Source: Semisulcospira habei (taxonomy: Eukaryota > Mollusca > Gastropoda > Semisulcospiridae). From it: a DNA stretch of 64,000 nt. Below, piece by piece: positions 31,210 to 42,160 of this stretch. A program made the position numbers and the translations under genes. Position 1 is the stretch's first letter, and each line of letters starts with the position of its first letter. The stretch is from assembly GCA_036245525.1 (NCBI GenBank), contig BTPG01000006.1, forward strand, positions 90,658,229 to 90,722,228, written 5' to 3'. Under the pieces are notes generated by a model. The model was not told the origin of the DNA. It worked only from the letters and a program-made list of their open reading frames with translations, and did not search any database.

Positions 31210-34200
31210 TACTTACGCCTGTCACCCCTACCCGGGTATAGGCCGTCGACGAGAGACCTCCAGCAATTCCTGTCCTGTGCTTCTCCTTCGATTCTACTCC
31301 AGGTGGTTCCCAGTCTCTTGATGTCTGCTTGGAGGTCTCGACGCCAGGAGTTTCTCGGCCTACCTCTTTTCCTCTTTCCCTGGGGGTTCCATGACAATGC
31401 CTGCCTAGTGATACTGGAAGCTGGCTTTCTCAGACTGTGACCGATCCATCCCATCTTCTTCGCCCAATTTCATTCTCTGCTGTTATCTGCTCTGTTCTCT
31501 CCCAGAGTCTGACGTTGCTGATCTTCTCTGGCCAGTGGATTTTCAAAATTCTTCTAAGGCAACTGTTTATGAAGGTCTGTACTCTGTTGACTGTAGTTTT
31601 TGTCAATCTCCAAGTCTCTGCTCCATATAGGAGAACTGCTTTTACATTGGAGTTGAAAATCCGGACTTTGGTGCGTTGTGACAGCTCTCTGGAACTCCAC
31701 ACTTTTTTCAACTGGAGAAAGGCTGCTCTGGCTTTACCGATTCGTGCTCTGACATCTGCATCAGTGCCGCCTTTTTTGTCTATGATGCTCCCGAGATAGG
31801 TGAAGGACTCCACCTCCTCCAACTGGGTGCCAGCAAGCAAGACTGGTTCTTCCCTGGTTGCGTTCAGCCTCATTGTCTTTGTTTTCTATTTGTGAATGGT
31901 GAGGCCCACTTGGGACGAGATGTCAGCAAGCCTCGTGGTCTTGTCCTGCATTTGTTGATGAGTGTGGGACAGTAATGCCAAGTCGTCTGCAAAATCGAGG
32001 TCGTCAAGCTGTGTCCACAGTGTCCACTGTATTCCACTTCGTCTGTGCTCTGTAGTCATCTTCATGACCCAGTCCATGGCCAGGAGGAAGAGGAACGGAG
32101 ACAGCAGACACCCCTGCCTGACACCAGTTCTGACCTGGAGCTCGCTGGTGAACTGCCCTTCGTGGATCACGCGACATGTCATGCCATCATAGCTGCTCTT
32201 GATCAGGCGGACGAGCTTTGCGGGTACACCGTAGTGTCATAGGAGTTTCCACAGAGTCTCTCGGTCCACGCTGTCAAATGCTTTCTCATAATCCACAAAG
32301 TTGACGTACAGCGGGGAGCTCCACTCCAGAGACTGTTCCACGATGACGCGGAGAGTGGCAATCTGGTCTGTACATGATCGGTTCTTCCTGAATCCTGCTT
32401 GCTGGTCTCTCAACTGGGGGTCAACGGAGCTCTTCATTCTCTCTAGGATGATCCTGTTGAAGACCTTTCCTGGTACTGACAGCAAGGTGATTCCTCTGTA
32501 GTTGGAACACTTGCTGAGGTCGCCTTTCTTGGGAAGCTTGATTAGGTACCCCTCCTTCCAGTCAGCCGGCATCACCTCCTCTTCCCAGATCTCTCCAAAC
32601 AGTGGGTAGAGCATCTCCACTGTTGTCTCTAGGTCTGCTTTCAGAGACTCCGCTGGGATGCCATCTGGCCCTGCTGCTTTGCCGTTCTTCAAAAATGCCA
32701 CTCCTCTTCTGATCTCTTCCCGGCTGGGTCTGTCACAGCTGATGGGTAGGTCGGTCTCTGCTGGCTGGATGTCTGGGGGGTCGGGTGGGCTAGGTCTGTT
32801 CAGTAACTCTTCAAAATACTCAGCCCATCTGTCGAGTTGGTCTGCTCTGTCTGCAATAGGCTTGCCTTCTTTGTCTTTTACTGGTCTTTCTGTATGGCCA
32901 TACTTGCCTGACAGTCTTCTGGTAATGTCGTAGAGCTGTTTCATGTTGCCGCTGCCTGCTGCCTTTTCTGCCTCTGCTGCCAGGCTGTCTGTGTAGGCCC
33001 TCTTGTCTGCCCTGATACTCATTTTCACCTCCCGGTTGGCTTCCGAGTATTCCCCCTGTGCCCTTACTTTGGCTGCTCTCGTGCGACTGTTGTTGACAAC
33101 TGCTTTCTTCTGCTTCCTCACTTCTATCTTCTTCAAGGTCTGTCCCGACAGCCAGTCCTTGTGATGGTGTTTCCTGAACCCTACAGTGTCTTTGCAGGTT
33201 GAGTTCAGCGCCTCTCTAACTGCCTTCCACTGCTGCTCTGTGGTGACCGCCTCCTCTTCATTTACTAGCTCCTGTAGCGCTTGAAACCGGTTGGACAGCA
33301 CCAGTTTGAACTCTTCTCTCACTCCAGTCTCTCTCAGGAGGCCTACATTATAGCGTTGTCTTCTTGTTGTCTCTGTGCGGCTTTTCTTTAACTTGAGCTT
33401 CATTCTTAAGGTAAGCAGATGGTGGTCTGAGGCGACATCTGCTCCCCTCCTCACTCGAACATCTTGAAGGGATCTTCTAAATTTCTTGCTAATGCAGATA
33501 TGGTCTATTTGGCTCTCTGTTGTATGGTCAGGTGAGACCCACGTTGCTTTGTGTATTCTTCTGTGTGGGAAGATGCTGCCTCCAATGACAAGTCGGTTTA
33601 GAGCACAAAAGTCTACAAACCTCTCCCCGTTCTCACTCATCTCCGAGCCTAGTCCCTGTCTCCCCATCACCTCTTCATATCCGGTGTTGTCCTCCCCTAT
33701 TTTGGCATTAAAATCGCCCATGACGATGGTGATGTCTCGCTCCGCGCATTTGTCCACGGCACTCTGGAGTCAGTCGTAGAACTCTTGTTTCTCTTCCTCA
33801 TCACTGTCATTAGTGGGCGCATAACACTGGATGACGTTCAGCTTGAGCTTTTTCTTGGTTCTAAAGGCTGCTGTGATAATTCTTGGCCCAAGAGGTTCCC
33901 AGCCCATCAGCGCTCTCTGTGCCACTGGTGACAGCATGAATGCTACTCCTTCTGTATGGGGGGCATTCTCCTCTTCATGACCTGAATACAGAATCATTTC
34001 TCCACTTAGCAGCCTTTTCTGGCCAGACTGCGTCCATCTGGCTTCACCGATACCTAGCAGGGAAAGGTTGTACTTTTGCATTTCCGCTGCTATCTGGGCG
34101 GCCTTGCCGCTCTGGTACATGGTCTTGACGTTCCATGTGCCCATGGTTGTGTCCCTGGATAGAGAGTGGCGGCTCAGTCCTGTGGCTTCCGAAGACTTTC

Positions 34201-34501
34201 GGCTTTCACCACAGGACGTCATAAATCTTCTGATAGAAGAACCTTCCTCCTCCAGGAAAGAAATTACTGTTAGTCTTTTCATTGGCGTTTTTGTAGCTAT
34301 TTCCTTTTTTGCAGGGTGGGGAAGCTACCCCCACGCCCAACCCCCTTACAAGGAGGACCAGGGGTTTTCTGTCGGGGTCATCTTCCCTTAGACCATGTTG
34401 GTTCACGGCACCTTATTTCATTCGGTGCACCCCTCTCACGAGGGACCCCCTATCCACCACCCAGGGGACGCGCCTCAACGCCATATGGTCCCAGCGCGAG
34501 G
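31210..34501 (-). mobile_element. RTE-type non-LTR retrotransposon, full length, dead
   Basis: A 3.3-kb element flanked by a 15-bp target duplication GCATGAAGCTGTACT (31195-31209 and 34502-34516). The 5' end is 'ccctcgcgctgggaccat' with a short 5' UTR; the 3' end is 'gtgacaggcgtaagta', a GTAA tail. One polyprotein runs from apurinic-like endonuclease to RT and a C-terminal tail. It lies in the 13.5-kb GC-AG intron of the RhoGAP gene, in the gene's orientation. It is the inverted partner of the copy at 55154-60148. Confidence 0.93.
31212..34282 (-). pseudogene. RTE endonuclease-reverse transcriptase polyprotein
   Basis: Endonuclease: TMGTWNVKTMYQSGKAAQIA, LLGIGEARWTQSG, YAPTNDSDEEE, ITIVMGDFNAKIGED and ADVASDHHLL (the His of the nuclease fold). 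RT: WKEGYLIKLPKKGDLSKCSN, NYRGITLL, QAGFRKNRSCTDQIATL, VNFVDYEKAFDSVDRE (catalytic Asp), GVRQGCLLSPFLFLLAMD and LDFADDLALLSH (FADD box). The tail has FTYLGSIIDKKGG and GRPRNSWRRDL. Interruptions: a TGA at 33770-33772 and at 32237-32239 (both CGA in the sister copy or family), a TAG near 31884 (CAG in the sister), and a frameshift near 31440. Related domesticated proteins are known as craniofacial development protein 2-like. Confidence 0.92.
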
Positions 34502-34516
34502 GCATGAAGCTGTACT

Positions 34517-34801
34517 CAATGACAAAAGAAAACAAGATGGGATGAACCATAACCCACAAAGTCCCTTCTATATGAGAGCTGAATTCGCTGTCAAGGGTCT
34601 CTACCTTTTGTCTTTGACCTGATTCTGATGTTAAAATATCTCCTTTTGAAAAAGCCTCGCAGATGTGCCAATGCGTCATAGTGAACTCTGTAAGGGGCGC
34701 GCTCAGTGTATACGCATCATTGGTTTGTCAAATGTCATTTGTCATGACGTTATTTCATACCAGTTTCGCTTTCACTTCAAGACTTGGGAAAATGGTGGCA
34801 A
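34517..34801. other. Intron sequence between RTE and DIRS copy 2
   Basis: No gene or repeat recognised. Confidence 0.5.
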
Positions 34802-34841
34802 AATGAATTTTTTTTCTAAAATGTATTTTTTTGAAAAATAC

Positions 34842-35020
34842 TTACCGATGGCATTACTATCTGGGAATACACTCTATTGCCTATAGATTTCAGCAAAATT
34901 GTGTGTAGCACACAACTGGGGAGGAGACACCGGGGATCCAAGCACTATGACCCCGGGTGGCCTCCCCTTACTACCCTATCCCGGCGAGCACAGGGCGACC
35001 TCGTCAGTTTCCCACATAGC
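34842..35020 (+). repeat. DIRS copy 2 terminal repeat (recombinase-proximal end)
   Basis: Reverse complement of 40984-41156. Confidence 0.88.
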
Positions 35021-35058
35021 CACAAGAGGCAAGCGGGGCAGGCGGGAGGGCCATTCGA

Positions 35059-35156
35059 GTAATGCCATCGGTAAGTATTTTTCAAAAAAATACATTTTAG
35101 AAAAAAAATTCATTTGTTTTTTCAAAATACATTACCGATGGCATTACTATCTGGGA
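35059..35156 (+). promoter_or_regulatory. DIRS copy 2 internal complementary region
   Basis: Same composite of both extreme ends as at 23379-23476 in copy 1. Confidence 0.85.
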
Positions 35157-35322
35157 GAATGGCGAACAGGCGGAGGGTGCCGTATCTAACCACAACCCAA
35201 CCACTCCGCCGGCCCCCTCGAGAGAGAACTCCCGACGATTTCAGCTATGATGTGCCTAAGACGCCAGCAGCGCTCGGAGGGAGTGCTGGGCCGCGGAGAT
35301 GTCGCCCACCCGTGCCAGGGAG

Positions 35323-36290
35323 TCACGTCAGCCGGATAGGTCTCTTAAGGTAGAAGCGTGCGAAAGTGGAGTCTGAGCGCCAGCCACCCGCTGCCAAAAT
35401 ATCTTTGACCGAGCAGTCGCGGTCCAGGGCTAGACTGGTGGCTACTGCTCTCACTTCATGCGCCCGGATTTGTAAAGGCTCAGCGCCGCGTGGGGAGAGG
35501 TCTAGGTAGTCTGACCTAATCACCCACCGCAGCCAGGATGACACGATCTGGGCCGAGATGTGGCGTCTGCCCGCGGACAAGGTAAGAAGAGGCGCGAGCG
35601 CCCCCGGCGCTGCGGCTGAGAGCGGCGCAGGTAAATCTTTAGCGCCCGCACTGGGTCCTGTTGCCGCGATCCAGGGGAGAGGTCCGCTCCACAGAGGGGC
35701 CGTATCGTTAGCACCTGAGGAGCCGCCGCGGGCGGCGGGTCTTGGCCAGGAAGGACGGATCGGAGAGCCTCTGCGCAGAGCCGTCGGAACGAACCGCAAC
35801 AGGCTGGGAGCATCGAGAGCGCGTGAAGCTCGCTGACTCGGGACGCTGTAACGAGAGCCAGAAGGAACAGGTTTTCCGGGTCAAGTCTGAGAACCGAGCC
35901 AAGGGGAGGGGCTCAACCGGTCCGTATTCAACCACGTCAGTACCCAGGCAAGATCCCACCGGGGTACTAGGGAACGTGAAACCGGATGTCGGAGTTCAAA
36001 GTGAGCCAGAAATTCGACAGATCCTTGCAGGCGCCTGGGTCCGGAAGACACCGGTGACGGTAGATGTCCGCGAACGTAGCGCGGTAGCCCTTGATGGCGA
36101 CCGGGGCTAAGCCCCGGTCGTCGAAGAGCCACAGGAAGAACTCCGCCAGTTGGTGGGAGGCTAGGTAAGTGGGAGGGTGCCCATGGGAGGTGCACCAGGT
36201 CTGAAAGACCCTCCACGTGCCTTCGTACACCTTCCTTGTAGAGAGTCTGCGGGCTGCTGCAATTGCCGCCACTGCTGCATCCGAGAACCT
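35323..36290 (-). pseudogene. DIRS copy 2 tyrosine recombinase
   Basis: Core-binding part MAAIAAARRLSTRKVYEGTW (from 36272) and FFLWLFDDRGLAPVAIKGYR; catalytic part with ASFTRSRC-frame shift, IRAHEVRAVATSLAL (His-x-x-Arg) and GGWRSDSTFARFYLKR. Unlike copy 1, the nucleophilic Tyr is present. Frame changes around 35810 and 35950 separate the first catalytic Arg from the rest, so the protein is still broken. It would integrate a circular DNA intermediate if intact. Confidence 0.85.
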
Positions 36291-37900
36291 CTAGCGGCGC
36301 GGGCGTGCCGGACAACCTCCAAGCGTGTAGGCGGAGGCGTACGGGGCACGGATGGAAAAGCCGCTGACGGGGCTGCTTGAGCATCGTGGAAGGGGTAGGA
36401 AGCTCCAGAGGAGGGTCCGTCGCAAGCGCGAGGAGGTCCGTGGTCCAGCTCTTGGTCCAGTTGAAGGGGGCCACCAGCAGGAGGACCGCCGAGCATCCCA
36501 GAAGCTTCCGCCGTACCTTCGGAACGAGGACTGCCGGGGGATAGGCGTAAGCAATCCGGCCGACCCAAGGAATGGGGAGCGCGTCCACTGCCCAAGCGAG
36601 TGGATCCAGGACTGGCGAGACGTAGACCGGGAGCTGGCTGCTTCATCTGGTGGCAAACAGATCCACTAGCGGCGTTTCCCAGTGAGAGCAGAGCAGGCGA
36701 AAAATATCCGGGCGTAGGGACCGCTCCGTGTGGAGCAACTGTCCGCGACGAGACAGGGCGTCCGCCTTCACGTTGAGGTGGCCAGGGATGTGGCGGGCTC
36801 GTGGGGCAATGCCTCGATCCCTGCACCAGAGGCGAAGGTGGCACCGAAGAATGCAAAGGGAGGGCGAGTGAGTGCCACCCTGATTCTGTATGTAAGCCAC
36901 CACCGTCGAGTTGTCGGAGAGCACGAGGACGTCCTGATTGGCCAAGGTCTCCTGCCAACGTCGAATGCCAATCCAACTGCCTTCAGCTCCAGCCAGTTGA
37001 CGTGATTCCCGAACAGCTCCCGAAGCCAACGCCCGAGGCCGAGAGAAATCCGGTAACAGGTGCGCGCCCCAGCCGGCCTGGCTCGCCTCTGTACAGAGAG
37101 ACCACCGAGGCGGCGGGGAGTGTAGGGCACCCCCGAAGCCAGCCAAGCGAGGTCCGCCCACCTCTCGAGGTGAGGACGAGCCCGAGGCGTGACAGGTACT
37201 AGATCCAACAGAGCGCCCGAGGGTCGCCAGTGAAGAAGGAGACGTAGCTGGAGAGGCCGAGCATAAAGTCTGCCCAAGGGAAGCAGGTCCGCAGCCGCCC
37301 TGAGGAGGCCCAGGAGTTGAAGCCAGACCCTGGCGGTGAAGGAGGATCCCATCCCCATCGAAGTGGCTAAGTCGACTATCTTCTGTCGCCTGGCCAGAGG
37401 CAGGCGGGCAAGGTTGAGGTCGGTCAGGAATTCCATCCCCCGATGTAGAAACCGTCGAGAGGGAGAAGAACGGATTTCCCCAATGAGTAGGAAACCTAGA
37501 CGACGCAGAAGGGAAAGCAGGGCATCCCTGTCCGTCTGGAGGGCTGCGGAGACCAAGTTGCGCAGTAGAAGGTCGTCCAAGTAATTGGAGGCCGGGCTCA
37601 AGGAGCGCTGACGGAAATTGGCTATCACGGCGTCGAGCAGTCTTGTAAACACCCCCGGACTGATGTTGAGGCTGAAAGGAAGGGCGCAGAACTGGTAGAC
37701 GATCCCCCCAAGTCAAACCGAAGGTACCGGCGAAACGACGGATGAATCGGGACGTGCAGATAGGCGTCTGACAGATCGAGGCTGATCGCAAAGTCCATCG
37801 GCCGGAGGGCCGCACGGAGTGTCCTGGCCGTCTCCATCCTGAATCGAGGGGCCAAGCATCCTGAATCGAGGCCAAGCTGATAAGTCGATTAGCTAGAAGA
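36291..37900 (-). pseudogene. DIRS copy 2 reverse transcriptase/RNase H
   Basis: LRPMDFAISLDLSDAYLHVP (catalytic Asp, frame 37855-37625), then FTRLLDAVIANFRQRS and NYLDDLLLRNLV with an intact YLDD box. The frame 37652-36768 shifts near 36960, so the RNase H Asp motif VLVLSDNSTVVAYIQNQGG is read in another frame (38127-36643). The downstream block IPWVGRIAYAYPPAVLVPKV lies at 36588-36300. It is non-functional as a single protein, but has lost different residues from copy 1. Confidence 0.87.
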
Positions 37901-38169
37901 GTCGGCTGTAGAACGCCGGAGAGTCCTGCCGCAAAACCACCTCTGTCGCCGCTTTGGTGAGGAGGGTCGCCACTTCCCCGCGCAGAGCGTCCGCCTGTGT
38001 GCCGTCGAGCGGTTCCTGGGTCCACATGGGTGCTCAGCGAAGAGGCGGAGGCGACAGGAACGAAAGTTGCAGGCCTGCGGTAACGGTGGAAAGAATCCAG
38101 GGGTCGTCCGGGAACAGCGATCTCCAAGATCGCTGAAGAGCGACAGCCGCCCGCCGACGGGAGGCCCGA

Positions 38170-40700
38170 TTAATGAGGCGGGGGCGGAGGCGGGGGCGAG
38201 TCAAAGAGCCCGACCGCGGCCCGATCTACGGGCACCGCGGGGCCAAGAAGGGCGAGGGGCGGGGCCGGCCTGAGTAGCCTGGAATGGACGGGCCCGACCT
38301 CGTGAAGATCCGACTGTAGAGAAGGAGGGCCTGAAAGACCGCTGGGCACGACCCCCGCCGTGCGGGGGGCGCGAAAGCGGGTCGAGGCTGGGTTAGATGC
38401 AGGCTTGGGCCACAAGTCCTTGGAAGATTCCTTAAAGGTGTGCCAAGTGTCGCCGAACAGCTGAGGACCCCCTAAGGGGGCGTGACGGAGCTGGGTCTTC
38501 ACTGACAAGGGAAGGTCCGAGCAGAGGCGCAAAAGGGTATCCCTCCTCCAGAGGTCGCATTTGGCAGCCGCTGCCCTGGCGGTGGCGGAAGAATGGTAGG
38601 CGGACCGGTTGGCCGCTATCAGGATGGACTGCACGTCACGAAGCGGGGACTGAGCCTCCAGGTCCCACGTATCCTGTAGGCACTGCAGTGCTGCCTGGGT
38701 AGCCAGTTCCAAACCCGAGCACGCCAGCGAGTTCCGCGCTAAGGAGGCGATCCTGTCGAGAGGCCGAGGCCACGAGTTCTGGACGAGCCTGCGGCCGCCC
38801 GCCTGTAGTAAGGCCGCCACATCCACCGCTGGAAAAGGGAAGGCGAAGGCTTGGGAGTGTCCAGCGTACTAGGCCTGGCGGAAGCTTAAGTTGATTCCCA
38901 CCGGCGATCGAGCGGCGGTAAAGTATCCCGTGTCGCCGAAAGCGTCGTTACGCAGCTGGGCGGAGAAGCATCGGTGAGGTCCCGGAAGCCGGCTTGCGGG
39001 AGGGACTTGCGGCGCTGGACTTGCCTCTGCGCGTCGACCATGGCCGAAGCCTGTCTCTTCGGAGGAGGCGAAGGCGGACAGACGTCGGGCGGTAGGGACT
39101 TGGCGATAAGCCTTGAAGCCTCACCCATAGCGTGGACCGACTGCGATCCGAGCGAAGGGCCGGCAACGTCTGACGAGGCGGAGGCCGACGCGACAGCGGA
39201 AAAAGGCGGGAAGGAGAACCCGCCGCCGAGTCCTGCAAGAAGATCGCCGAGGCCGAGTCCGACGGATGAAGGCTGAGGACGTCCGTTCCAAACTGATCTT
39301 CTCGCGGCAAAGACGAAAGGGGCGAGCGGCTACGAGAGTGCCGCACCGCCGCGCGCGAGGTAGACGCAGCCGCCCGCGACGCACGCAAAGAGGCGCGCCG
39401 CGGCGACGGAGGGACCGTGGCAAAGCGACGGTCCACCTCGAAGTCGGGATCCGCACGCGGCAGCCGACGTGAGCGACAAACCGCGATCGGAATACCGAGG
39501 AAGTGGCCTGGTCACCCCTGGCCCGCCCGGGAGAACCGGTGCGAGGGGGGGGGGGGGGGGGGGGACCGCCAATAGTCTCCCCTAGCCCGCTCAGGAAAGG
39601 CGGAGCGGGGAGGGGACAAATACCGGGCACGCGGTCCCCCCGTCCGATGTGTCGGACCGTGGAGGACGCGCGATGTCACACCGGGCCCGCCTGGTCGATA
39701 CGAGGCGGGGGGGGGGGGACAGTCTAGGGTCACGCCAAGCCCGCTCAGGAAAGGCGGAGCGGGGAGGGGACGATTTATGAGCCCGCTGCCCCAGCTCCGA
39801 AGCCTCGGAGCGAGGGGGGGGGGGGGGGGGGGGGGGGGCGAGGGTCCAAGTCACACCGGGCCCGTCCGGTCGATACGAGACGGGGGGGGGGACAGTCTAC
39901 GGTCACGCCAATCCCGCTCAGGCGAAGCGAAGCAGGGAGGGGACCATTATGAGCACGCGACCCCCGCTCCGACTCCTCAGAGCGTGGGGGGCGAGAGTCA
40001 ACCACACCCCGGGCCCGCCCAGGCGAGACGGGGCGGGCGGGGGGGGGGGGGGGGGAAGAAAGCGAAGCATGCCTTGCCCGTTCGGAAAATACAGAGCGGG
40101 GAGGCAGCATTACTAACGGTCTCGAGTCACGTTCCGAAGCCTCGGTGCGTGAGCGAGAGCATTTCTTATCACGTTTACTCTCTTTCTTATGCTTGCGTTC
40201 CGTCACCCGTCCCCGCTCCGGAGACCTAGAGCCGGGGGTGGCCGACGAACGCTCATCTCTCCCAGACCGCTCGCCCGAAGCAGAGCGGGGGGTGGGAACC
40301 AAAATGGGCTCAAGCCACGCGCTAACGAAGCAGAGCGTGGGGAGCGTGACTCCGAAACTCGCCTACCCTGCTCCGAAGACTCGGAGAGGGGAGGGAGAAC
40401 CTGCGAGGTAACGGTACAAGAAGGGGACTTACCTGTGGGCCGGAAAGCCCGATGCGCCGAGGGAAGAACGTCCACCCGTGGAGGATCCCGTGGAGACCGA
40501 AGCGGGCGAGGGGACCGGTCACGCCTGAAGAAGTCCCACCTGCGCGAACACCGGTCTTCCGTCCAAGCGGCGCCACCATCACACGTTCCGTCCGAAGCAC
40601 AGCCCGAACACGGCAAGCAAGAGTCGAGTGCATCAACCGGCCACTGGAAGTCCCCGCACGGCGGCAAGTCTTCGACACAGAAGAAGCCATAAGGCCCTAA
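38170..40700 (-). pseudogene. DIRS copy 2 ORF1 (gag-like)
   Basis: The frame 38826-38170 matches copy 1 ORF1 (RRLVQNSWPRPLDRIASLAR, DVQSILIAANRSAYHSSATA). Upstream Arg/Pro/Ser-rich frames to about 40700 are broken by homopolymers. Function is inferred from position only. Confidence 0.58.
39530..40060 (-). repeat. Tandem repeats with G runs inside DIRS ORF1, copy 2
   Basis: Same repeat units as at 27830-28370, with different G-run lengths (e.g. 39545-39564 and 39815-39838). Confidence 0.8.
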
Positions 40701-40983
40701 ACCAGCTACGCCGGCGAAGAAAGTCCACCTTGCACAAACCAGCCGGGCACAAGTCACGTGCGTCGTCGAACCCCAAGGCCAAGCCAAGGGTGAACTCACA
40801 AGTCAGAGCCGGTAAAACCGGTCGGCGCACAGGTCACAATGAGTCCAATTGTCAAAGGAAAAACCACGAATGTAGTGAGTCCAGGGCTGAATCGAAGACT
40901 CCAATTCAAGCCCACAGTCAAAAACCACTGAAACCCGTAGAACGGAGAAAGGCAAAAACTCGACCGTCCCCGGTCGAGCTATG

Positions 40984-41156
40984 AGTGAAACTGACGAGGT
41001 CGCCCTGTGCTCGCCGGGATAGGGTAGTAAGGGGAGGCCACCCGGGGTCATAGTGCTTGGATCCCCGGTGTCTCCTCCCCAGTTGTGTGCTACACACAAT
41101 TTTGCTGAAATCTATAGGCAATAGAGTGTATTCCCAGATAGTAATGCCATCGGTAA
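40984..41156 (-). repeat. DIRS copy 2 terminal repeat (ORF1-proximal end)
   Basis: Reverse complement of 34842-35020; followed by the extreme end to 41174. Confidence 0.88.
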
Positions 41157-41324
41157 TGTATTTTGAAAAAACAAACTAGAATTTCACAGTACAATTTTAG
41201 TCTTGCTATAATTTGTGTGAAATCAGGTTGACTTTACCTAGCTACATCTTATACTAAGTACACCTGCATGCTCTTCTGAAAGCGCGTCGGTGTGTGTGTA
41301 TGTGTGTGTGTGCGTGCATGAACA

Positions 41325-41405
41325 CGCTCCAAACATCCTCAAGAGGCACAGATGTTCATGCGCCCTCTGGGCACATGAGGATCTATGCCTCTTGGCGATG
41401 CACAC
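41325..41405. repeat. Hairpin, core type B short form (unit 1)
   Basis: 'ctcaagaggcacagatgttc' pairs with 'gaggatctatgcctcttgg', with a 10-14-nt loop (cgccctctgggca). Confidence 0.75.
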
Positions 41406-41671
41406 GTGTGAGAGACAGCGAGCGAGAGAGAGAATTATGTCATATTTAGAGTATGTCTGCATGTTGACGGAGTTGCTTCTTTTACGTCACCGGCACTGTC
41501 TGACTTCCTCCAGATGTCAAGGTTTTTTTACTGTTTTAATTTTTTTCTGAAAAGAATTAAGTTTTGTTGAAGAAGTTGAAAGGGTACAAAGCTGGCTAAT
41601 GAACTCATCCAATGTCTTTCTCCAAACAAGTTACATCGGGTCACCTGCATGCTCTTCTGAAAGCGTGATGA

Positions 41672-41730
<59 letters not shown>

Positions 41731-41835
41731 GTATGTGTATGTGTGTGTGTGTATGTGTGTGTGTGTGTGTGTATGTGTGTGTGTGTGTGTGTGTGTGTAT
41801 GCGTGTCAGTGTGTGCATGCGTGCGCATTCCAAAC

Positions 41836-41901
41836 ATCTCCAAGAGACATAGATCCTCATGCGCTCTTCAGGCACATGAGGATCTATGCCTCTTGGAGAT
41901 A
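41836..41901. repeat. Hairpin, core type B short form (unit 2), precursor-like
   Basis: 'atctccaagagacatagatc' pairs with 'gatctatgcctcttggagat', extended by CTCATG/CATGAG, giving about 26 bp of stem with one A-C mismatch and a loop of about 13 nt. Confidence 0.8.
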
Positions 41902-42160
41902 TGCGCATGTCTGTGAGAGAGAGAGACTTCGGCGCACGCTAGAGAGAAAATCGTCATATTTAGAGTATTATGTAAATGTCTGCCTGGTGACGGAGTTGCC
42001 TCTTTTACATCACCGCCACTGTCTGACTTTCTCTAGAAGTCAAAGTTTTTTACTGTTTTAATTCTTTTCTGAAAAGAATTAATTTTTACTAAAGAAATTG
42101 AAAGGATACAAAGCTGGCTAACGAACTTATCCAATGTGTTTACCCAAACTAGCTATATCC

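Larger units (their letters stand above)
34802..41174 (-). mobile_element. DIRS-type tyrosine-recombinase retrotransposon, copy 2
   Basis: A 6373-bp element in the same orientation as copy 1 and alignable with it end to end, including the terminal repeats (34842-35020 and 40984-41156) and internal complementary region (35059-35156). It lies in the next intron upstream of copy 1, so the arginine-finger exon is bracketed by the pair. Ends are AA, without a longer target duplication. Differences from copy 1 are scattered substitutions, G-run lengths, a small local duplication at about 37845-37872 and single-base indels that move frame breaks. Confidence 0.93.
41261..42160. repeat. Tandem duplication (two units of ~380-510 bp) with hairpins
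   Basis: Unit 1 (41261-41636) and unit 2 (41643-42160) share 'cacctgcatgctcttctgaa', a GT microsatellite, a 65-nt hairpin, 'tcatatttagagtat', 'gacggagttgc' and 'tacaaagctggctaa'. The GT tract is far longer in unit 2 (41674-41817). Confidence 0.8.

Noticed and set aside
41836..41901. CRISPR-like repeat array formed by the repeated hairpins
   Set aside because: Spacing is irregular, units are dispersed over 60 kb in an animal genome, and no cas genes are present.
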